Positions 57,397-64,000 of a DNA stretch of 64,000 bases are shown here, one piece after another. This DNA comes from Sialis fuliginosa (taxonomy: Eukaryota > Arthropoda > Insecta > Megaloptera > Sialidae): contig OY540817.1 of NCBI GenBank assembly GCA_961205875.1, positions 4,127,001 through 4,191,000 on the forward strand, read 5' to 3'. Positions within the stretch are counted from its first letter, which is position 1; every line of letters begins with the position of its first letter. A program made the position numbers and the translations under genes. The notes beneath the pieces were generated by a model that was not told where the DNA came from, made no database searches, and saw nothing but the letters and a program-made list of their open reading frames with translations.

Positions 57397-58229
57397 CTAG
57401 CTGGGCCCACGCGGCTTCGCTCGCGTAGACTACGGAATTATTGTTTAGGATTTTTGAAAAATATAGTTTAATTAATTAAGTACAAACACGATTAGTTATT
57501 ATTGTAATAATAATTTATCAATACCTAAATTACCTAACAAAAACGAATCAGAAGAAAAAAGTACAAATAGGTAATTTGTGTTCTGTTTAAATTTAAATGT
57601 TAATTATTGAAAACAAAATTAACTCAAACGTCAGCCGAGGGACTCCGAATATCTACCGAACGCAAGCGAATCCAGTCTGATGTACATCGCTTCGATGCGG
57701 CACGACACCATACATTTAAAATGTTACCTTTATAAATATATTTTAAGATATTTTCTAAACTATACGACCAAATTGGATGCTGTAAATGGCAAACTATATC
57801 TACATTAAGTACTTATGACGATGAAATCATTTATTTCGATAAGGATTAATGTTTTGCAGGTCATAAGTCCATGTAAACAAAACCCAAATATTTTATGTTT
57901 TTTTTGTAACATAAAAGCAGTCATTGTGGCTTAAATATAAAAGTTAGACATATCGTGTCGCTGACTTAATTGTAGAACTTTTGATTCTACACAATTCTTT
58001 AATACATTATTTTGTTCTATATTGAACGGTTTAGGCAGCGTATTACAAAACAGCGCGCCGACGGCAAAATTTTTTCCGACTTGATTTACTATTATCGTCA
58101 CTGCTTTGTTGTTATGTTACCTAACGTAAAAAAATATAGCCTATAACCTGGCCAGAGAACGTACCTATGAATTAAAAAAAAAAACTCGTAAATCGGATAA
58201 GTGGTTCTCGAGTGATAAGGTAACTAACG

Positions 58230-58279
<50 letters not shown>

Positions 58280-58308
58280 GAGACGTTGAGCTTTATATAT
58301 ATTAAGGA
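57397..58308 (-). mobile_element. Complete Helitron, 912 bp, non-autonomous
   Basis: On the minus strand it starts TCCTTAATATATATAAAG after an A and a (CTGT)n tract follows. It ends with the hairpin GCGAGCGAAGCCGCG, GGGCCCAG and CTAG, followed by T. AT-insertion, 5' TC and 3' CTAG are all present. No Rep/helicase frame. Confidence 0.9.
58225..58280. repeat. (CAGA)n microsatellite
   Basis: About twelve consecutive ACAG tetramers inside the Helitron 5' region. It has the same position as CTGT tracts in the other Helitrons. Confidence 0.95.
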
Positions 58309-58345
58309 TTAAGGATTATAGATAAGAAAAACATAATTAAATAAA

Positions 58346-58865
58346 TAAGGTACTCGCACCAGTCTTGGCCGCTTTAAGAGTAAGATATACTTTTTTGGGA
58401 TTAATAGGTTCCTACTTTGTAATGCTCGTGAACTCATGTTACTAATAAAACAAGTACCGCTTTATTAAACCAATTTACTTACTTCGGTCTGCAAATATTG
58501 TTTTTTTTTAATTATAACCTTTTATTTTGTTTATGCTTTTTCTCCAGTAATGGATAAAGTAAAACCAGTAATGGGCATCCAGTGATGGATACTTCTTAAT
58601 GATTACTAAGTGATAAGTACTATGACTCAAATGTTATAAAATAAATAATCGTAAAATGATAATATAATAATTAATAAATAGATTACATTAATAATAAGTT
58701 TAAATGTACACCATTTTGACGTCCAATGGCCGATTGTTATCAAATTAAGCTTTTTTACATTTAAGTGTCTATAGATTATGATTCAGTAATGCCAGTAATC
58801 AAATACATTTAATTAGACAAGGGTCCAATAATGGGGTATGATCCAAGACTGGTGCCACTACCGTA
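58346..58865. mobile_element. 520-bp TIR element, ACCAGTCTTGG family
   Basis: TAAGGTACTCGCACCAGTCT ... CAAGACTGGTGCCACTACC with TA outside. GGCCGCTTTAAGAGTAAGAT is shared with 46.9 kb. Confidence 0.8.
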
Positions 58866-59090
58866 TGTATTTGTAACTTCTATTTTTAGTATATAATATA
58901 ATATTGTTTTTAAAAAGATTGTAATCAAATTAAGCTGTTTTACAGTTAAGTGTCTATAGATTTTGATTCAGTAATGGCAGTAATTAAGTACATTTAATTA
59001 AACAAGAGTCCAATAATGGAGTATGGTGCCACTACCTTATGTATTTGTAACTATTTTTAGTATATAATATAATATTGTTTTTAACAAGAT
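58740..59090. repeat. Tandem duplication of about 180 bp
   Basis: ATCAAATTAAGC, AAGTGTCTATAGATT, GATTCAGTAATG and TGGTGCCACTACC..TATGTATTTGTAACT occur at about 58738-58890 and about 58922-59065. It duplicates the right end of the preceding TIR element. Confidence 0.85.
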
Positions 59091-59814
59091 TGGGAAGTTG
59101 AAGAAAGTGTCAATAATTTCTAATAAATAACTATTTATGTATTGTTTACACTCGAAGCGTTTTTCCGCGTGTCTAAAAGCATCGCGTTAAAAGATATATT
59201 GTTGGTGCGAATAAACTTGCAACGTGGCGCGCGTTTGTTTGCTTTAAGAAACTTGACGAAAAATGGGAAAATATTTTTGTAGAAATTCAGAGAGGTGCGA
59301 TGTTGAAATATGTGCACTTAGTTTTCACATTAATGATAAAAATAAAATTTCAATATTTTTGAAATATGCGATGACAGTTTCATGTTTTTTATTTTATTTA
59401 TTATTCCTTTCTGGTTTCAAGTATCTGTCTTTATATGGGTATCTGAATGTATATTTAACATTGGCTATATTACATATACAAGTGAGTTTTTATTCAAATC
59501 TATACTTATATTTTAAAATTTTATTTTTGTTTTCCAGGTTTTAGGTCATTGTTTGAATAAAAAAATAGTTATATAAGATATAACATTTTTTATTGTTTGA
59601 TATACGTTTCGTCTCATGAAGACTTCTTCAGTATCTATATAAACACAGTCAAATATTAATTTATTTAGTAAAAACTTAAATAAACTAACTAACAATTAAA
59701 AAAATAAATAAATGTTAAAATAATTTTTATACAATGTTTTAAAATAATTACAATAATATATTAAAATTTTTTTGTTACTATATATAAATTTTTTTTTAGC
59801 ATATAAAAAGATAA
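59091..59814. other. Unassigned stretch with a hammerhead-like motif
   Basis: A less AT-rich block lies at about 59150-59240 (GTTTTTCCGCGTGTC, AACGTGGCGCGCGTTTG). An open frame of 93 codons follows (59263-59544, plus). It is hydrophobic and Tyr/Leu-rich without a recognised domain, and I do not call it a gene. A hairpin motif at 59603-59632 is described separately. Confidence 0.4.
59603..59632 (-). ncRNA. Hammerhead-ribozyme-like core (tentative)
   Basis: On the minus strand, CTGAAGA is followed by a small hairpin (GTCT TCATG AGAC) and then GAAACG. This order (CUGANGA, stem II, GAAA) is that of type I hammerhead cores known in Penelope-like retroelements. One additional A lies between CTGAAGA and the stem. 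A similar motif is at 34003-34030. The cleavage-site stems were not verified. Confidence 0.25.
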
Positions 59815-60610
59815 CAAGTAAGGATATTAATCCGAAAGTCTGTTTGTTACCTTTTCAAAGCTAAACTGGTGAACCGATCTTGATGAAATTTCGCAGGGAA
59901 ATAGCTTACATTTAGAGGAAGGGTATAGACTTTTTTTATCCCGAAAAAATATTAATTAATTAACAGCTAGTTACAGATATTATAAAGAGGAAATGTTTGT
60001 TTGTGTTTCTCCAATCCAAGATAATCTCGAAAACTACTAGACCGATTTTGATAAAACTTGCATCAACGTGTTCCTTGCAATCTCAGAAGTATTACAGGTA
60101 ACATACATATCTTCACGCTATCGCTCAAAATATCTGAGCAGTGAATAAATAAGTCAAAACGACCATTTATATGTACCTATTCGTATTTTAAAATTATTTT
60201 AACTATTAATTTAAAAATGTACGCGTGTAGATATAGCAATATATTATAAATGTTTACTTTTTATTTTTTCTAGCAATAACTTATTTAAATGATGCAATAA
60301 TTCTTAAACGAATACCAAAACTAATACTCAGATGAAAGAGTACAACGTAATGTTTTTATTATCATCTGGTTCTAATCAAATTTAAAAACCTTTATGAATA
60401 TATTTAGACATCAAGTGTTTCGAAATATCTATATAGAATATATAGAATATAGAAGGATGGTAATTTATTTAAAAATCCATACTAATATAATAAATGCAAA
60501 AGTGATTCTGACTGTTTATCTATTTACGACTAAACAGCTAAACCGATCTTGATAAATATGACAGGACATAGGTTACTTTATATCTTGAAAAATTGACTAG
60601 ATTAAAAAAA
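59815..60610. repeat. Cluster of Helitron-like 5' fragments
   Basis: AACTGGTGAACCGATCTTGA near 59865, CTACTAGACCGATTTTGATA near 60035 and TCCATACTAATATAATAAAT at about 60477 with GCTAAACCGATCTTGAT after it. AACAGCTAG at about 59960-59970 is a possible 3' end of the first fragment. Confidence 0.6.
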
Positions 60611-60611
60611 A

Positions 60612-61311
60612 CATCTGCTAAGTAAATGCACAGTGCTTCCTCGTGCAAAATTCACCAAAGGTAGTTGATTACTGAACAATTTAAATAAAAACCGATAATG
60701 TTTATATAAATTGCCTGGAATTGGTTAACCATTTAATTTTTATACAATTTTACTATAAAATATTAGTTCGAACTTTTTCTTAAAACGCACCTGATTATTA
60801 TTTGTATATTTTTAATTTTTTGACAATTTCTATCTAAATCTAACTTTATGCAAACGTCAAAATGACATTTAAAACGTCAAAATGACATTTAAAACGCCAA
60901 AATGACATTTAATATGTCCATGCAAATATCAATTTAGAAAAACAAAACACGATTTTTTAAAATAAATTGAGATAAATCTTTGTAAGGGAATATTTTACAA
61001 CAAACGTTGTAGACCCATATTATAGGAAATGTAATGCTCTACAAAAAATATTCTATAAAATTTTCACGTAACATGTGTCGTTCTTGAGATATCTTGAAAA
61101 AATAAATATTTTGGGATGTCACACGATTTTGATGATTTTGAAATGGGACAGTCCTCAAGCCAGACCCAACCATCCGACCAAGTTTCAACAATATTGGGTC
61201 AGTGGTTCATGAGTTATGCGTGTGACAAGGATTCAAAGGACAGACACACACACGGACAAACAGACAGACACGGAACGAAAAATGTTTGTCTTGACGTGAT
61301 ATGAGGAAGCA
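60612..61311 (-). mobile_element. Family-1 repeat, copy 9, internally deleted
   Basis: CATCTGCTAAGTAAATGCAC to TGAGGAAGCA. The TTTCGTTTTC..GATCACAAAG part before the terminal motif is deleted. Three minisatellite units (about 60853-60918). Confidence 0.82.
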
Positions 61312-61700
61312 ACATATGAAAAGACTGAAAATATTTTATTTTATTTTGTTACGAAAAATTTTTTTAAATAAGGTTAAAATTTTACGCATCACACCTCAAA
61401 AAAATGTCTAACATGTTTTGAACCACTGCTTTTAGATCGTTAATTTCTACTTAAATCATTAATTATCATTAAATTGTAAGGATCCTTTATACAACAATCA
61501 TCCATTATTTTTCTTATCCTACATAAAATAACAATAATGAGAAATATAATAAATTCCCATTTTGAGAGAATTCTTGTAAAAAAAATATATATAAGCGATT
61601 ATTAAGTCTGGATCGTGCATTGTGGCGTAATGGAGACCTCCCGGAGGAACGCAGCGTTCCAGAATAGGAAATTTATCACCTCTTTACCCCTTCCGTTTGG
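61312..61700. other. Upstream flank of the putative promoter
   Basis: TATATAAG lies at 61588-61595. The perfect palindrome GGAACGCAGCGTTCC lies near 61648. No open frame of note. Confidence 0.4.
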
Positions 61701-61702
61701 AA

Positions 61703-61739
61703 TAAAATATACCCCACCTGATTTTCCAAAGCGCAGTTG
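61703..61739 (+). promoter_or_regulatory. TATA box and initiator of a plus-strand gene (putative)
   Basis: TAAAATAT at 61703-61710 and CAGTT at 61734-61738 are spaced about 31 bp apart, the usual insect TATA-to-initiator distance. The first ATG with a good donor follows about 95 nt downstream. An alternative TATATAAG is at 61588. Neither is proven. Confidence 0.45.
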
Positions 61740-61800
61740 AGCGCCGAGCTCACATCTTAAGTGTTAGCTTGTTATAGTTTTTTGCTCCCTCGTTTTCCAG

Positions 61801-61838
61801 CGAATTGAGTTTATAGGAAATTATTCAAAATGAAAAAG
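61801..61838 (+). CDS. First coding exon (ATG AAA AAG), copy 1, partial gene
   Basis: ATG at 61830 gives Met-Lys-Lys and then the donor GTATGT. The preceding pyrimidine-rich TTTTTGCTCCCTCGTTTTCCAG would also be a good acceptor, but a TATA/initiator lies just upstream. The simplest reading is one first exon from about 61735 to 61838. A 5' exon with only a few codons before intron 1 is common in insect genes for secreted proteins. The rest of the gene is not in the window, so the product is unknown. Confidence 0.5.
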
Positions 61839-62022
61839 GTATGTAAGTGATATATGTATAAGTGATTGAATACTTGAGAAATATTTTAATTTATAATAAT
61901 TACTAAATAATAATTTGTATTGTTTAAGATAAAAGTGAAATGTTTAATTTTTAAGTGATTTATTTAATATCATATAAACATAAGTTCTATTTAATTTTTA
62001 GTGCATTTTCTAATGTTATTAT

Positions 62023-62297
62023 TTGATATTGGAAAAATAGTTGTTATTTTCAATGAAATAGTTACTAGTTGAATTTTTTTTTGGAAAATAGTTGTTAAAT
62101 AGTTTTTTTTTACGATTTTAATTAGTGCAAACGAAGCAGTAAAAAGTGTCGAAAATAGTTGGAATAGTAGTTGCAAATAGTTGATTTCAAATTGTGTTCA
62201 ATCAAACCAGTTTTCTGAAAACGGTGGAGATATGTAATAAAAATTACAACAAATGCATTTTTACGCAATAGTTGAAAAACTATTTTTCCAATCTCTA
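62023..62297. mobile_element. hAT MITE (TAGAGATTGG family) in unit 1
   Basis: TTGATATTGGAAAAATAGTT ... CTATTTTTCCAATCTCTA with the 8-bp duplication GTTATTAT (62015-62022, 62298-62305). Confidence 0.92.
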
Positions 62298-62593
62298 GTT
62301 ATTATTTAGATTTTAATACACTGATTTCAATTTAATCACCTAAATTAAATTCAAAAGTTAGGGACATTTTTTTCAAACTCAAATACATTTCAAAATTTAA
62401 TTTATAACAATATAAAAGTATAATTATAAAAATGAAATTTGAACCATGAAATATGACTAATTTTTTAATGTTTTTAATTTCGTTAAAGATATGTTTAGTA
62501 AATTATAGAAAAAGGCGTACAAGTAGAAATTTTCAAACCGCAAGTCTTGTTAAGTGTTAGCTTGTTATAGTTTTTTGCTCCCTCGTTTTCCAG

Positions 62594-62631
62594 CGAATTG
62601 AGTTTATAGGAAATTATTCAAAATGAAAAAG
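62594..62631 (+). CDS. Duplicated first exon (ATG AAA AAG), copy 2
   Basis: Same 38-nt block as 61801-61838 with the same acceptor-like CAG and the same donor. Unit 2 begins downstream of the TATA/initiator pair, so this copy has no promoter of its own. If spliced as an internal exon after copy 1, the frame meets TGA after 10 codons. Confidence 0.45.
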
Positions 62632-62821
62632 GTATGTAAGTGATATATAAATGTATGTTATTGAATACTTGAGAAATGTTAGTTTTAATTTCTAATAATT
62701 ACTAAATAATAATTTGTACTGTTTAAGATAAAAGTGAAATGATTAATTTTTAAATGATTTATTTAATATCATATAAACATAAGTTCTATTTAATTTTTAG
62801 TTCATTTTCTAATGTTATTAT

Positions 62822-63100
62822 TAGATATTGGAAAAATAGTTGTTATTTTCAATGAAATAGTTACTAGTTGAATTTTTTTTCGGAAAATAGTTTTTTTTAC
62901 GATTTAATAATAATTAGTGCAAACGAAGCAATAAAAAGTGTTGCAAATAGTTTTAATATAGTTGGAATAGTAGTTGCAAATAATTGATTTCAAATTGTGT
63001 TCAATCAAACCAGTTTTCTGAAAACGGTGGCGATATGTAATAAAAATTACAACAAATGCATTTTTACGCAATAGTTGAAAAACTATTTTTCCAATCTCTA
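62822..63100. mobile_element. hAT MITE (TAGAGATTGG family) in unit 2
   Basis: Same element and same GTTATTAT duplication (62814-62821, 63101-63108) as in unit 1. Confidence 0.92.
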
Positions 63101-63350
63101 GTTATTATTTAGATTTTGATACACTGATTTCAATTTAATCACCTAAATTAAATTCAAAAGTTAGGGACTCTTTTTTTTAAACTTAAATACATTTCAAAAT
63201 TTAATTTATAACAATATAAAAGTATAAGTATAAAATTGAAATTTGAACCATGAAATATGACTAATTTTTTAATGTTTTTAATTTCGTTAAAGATATGTTT
63301 AGTAAATTATAGAAAAAGGCGTACAAGTTAAAATTTTCAAACCGCAAGTC

Positions 63351-64000
63351 TGTATCTCTAACCATTCTCGAGAATTTTAGATTTAGTAAAAATCTATATA
63401 TGTATGTTAATGACATGTATAATACTTTAAAATTCGGAAAAAAAATAATTTTGGTTGAAAATCAACATTTTGAATTTCTTTCAATTTTTCGACAGTTTTT
63501 TTTCGTATATTAATTATTGTTTTTGCATGTCATTATGTAGATTTTTATAGGCAGATTTCAAATCCGTCAACTAAAATCAATTCCGACTACCCGTTCAAAA
63601 GTTATGGTTATTTTAACAAAATTCATAGTTCAAATTTCATATTTTATAGAAATATCAACTCAAATACATTTTAAAATAAAATTTATAACATAATATATTA
63701 AATTATTTCACGAACCGTGAGCAAAAATTACTCATAATCCAGGATGGTACCGAAATTTGTTTCATTTGTGAAGCTCATGAAGTAAAAACGAATCTTTCAG
63801 TTGAAAACTTCAATAACTCGATGAAAAAAATGTCTAGAAATAGGTTTTTCTTCAAAAAATTCCCCCCGAAAAATAAATGTGTGAATTCAATATTGTACAT
63901 GGGTCCCCAAAATTCATGTTTGGGCTCCACATTCCACATATATGTCAAATGTTAATATTTATAACTACTAATATGTTTATAATAAATATATTTACAAGAT
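63351..64000. other. AT-rich right edge, no gene seen
   Basis: No second exon for the MKK leader and no repeat terminus was recognised. Confidence 0.45.

Larger units (their letters stand above)
61757..63350. repeat. Tandem duplication, 793-bp offset, containing a first exon
   Basis: Unit 1 (61757-62549) and unit 2 (62550-63350) match nearly base for base from TTAAGTGTTAGCTTGTTATA to ACCGCAAGTCT. Both contain the exon with ATGAAAAAG and the same hAT MITE with the same TSD, so the duplication is younger than the MITE insertion. Confidence 0.95.

Noticed and set aside
58225-58280. Regular short repeats as a CRISPR-like array
   Set aside because: It is a simple CAGA microsatellite in a Helitron without spacers. 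The genome is an insect.
59263-59544. 93-codon hydrophobic frame on the plus strand
   Set aside because: AT-rich, Tyr/Leu/Phe-biased composition as expected from random sequence. No domain, and no supported splice or promoter context.

Overview
The window is AT-rich, intron-bearing nuclear DNA from an insect. The clues are a split calmodulin-like gene of the insect neo-calmodulin type, Lep1-style Helitron ends, hAT/mariner/piggyBac-type MITEs with clear target-site duplications (TSDs), and a short CCTAA (insect telomere-type) run. I cannot resolve the order. Nearly all short open frames in the window lie inside repeats. Only three loci look like host genes.

Host genes. (1) A complete calmodulin-like gene on the minus strand has five coding exons: 14798-14706, 12862-12727, 11025-10890, 10110-9962 and 7403-7372. 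All junctions are GT-AG, the phases agree, and the joined frame is 181 codons plus stop. It encodes four intact EF-hands behind an unusual charged N-terminal extension of about 35 residues. (2) One internal minus-strand exon at 48457-48699 has a low-complexity Ala/Gly/Lys/Gln-rich product. It belongs to a gene I do not recognise. (3) Near the right edge, a TATA/initiator pair and a short first coding exon (ATG AAA AAG, then GTATGT) lie on the plus strand. A 793-bp tandem duplication has doubled that exon, and the rest of the gene must lie beyond the window.

Repeat landscape, left to right: a 155-bp satellite runs off the left edge (1-530); an inverted-repeat element carries nested insertions (about 2.2-4.1 kb); hAT, TIR and foldback MITEs follow (4.1-6.4 kb). 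The calmodulin gene has introns crowded with MITEs, and intron 4 is almost wholly one nested transposon. A very large nested palindrome complex spans 15.5-20.1 kb. From 20 to 45 kb there are dispersed families: nine copies of a roughly 820-bp unclassified family, paired 1.1-kb repeats in opposite orientation, and MITEs with TSDs. At 42.4-43.3 kb a Helitron carries a dead Tc1-like transposase fragment. From 46.9 to 48.4 kb a TIR element contains another element with GATTGCGGTC subterminal repeats and a 293-bp palindrome, ending 25 bp from the exon at 48.5 kb. From 49 to 60 kb there are Helitrons and a roughly 3.7-kb TIR complex. At 61-63 kb lies the duplicated first exon.

No rRNA, tRNA or CRISPR array was recognised. 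Family assignments of MITEs rest on terminal motifs and TSD lengths read by eye, not on database searches.
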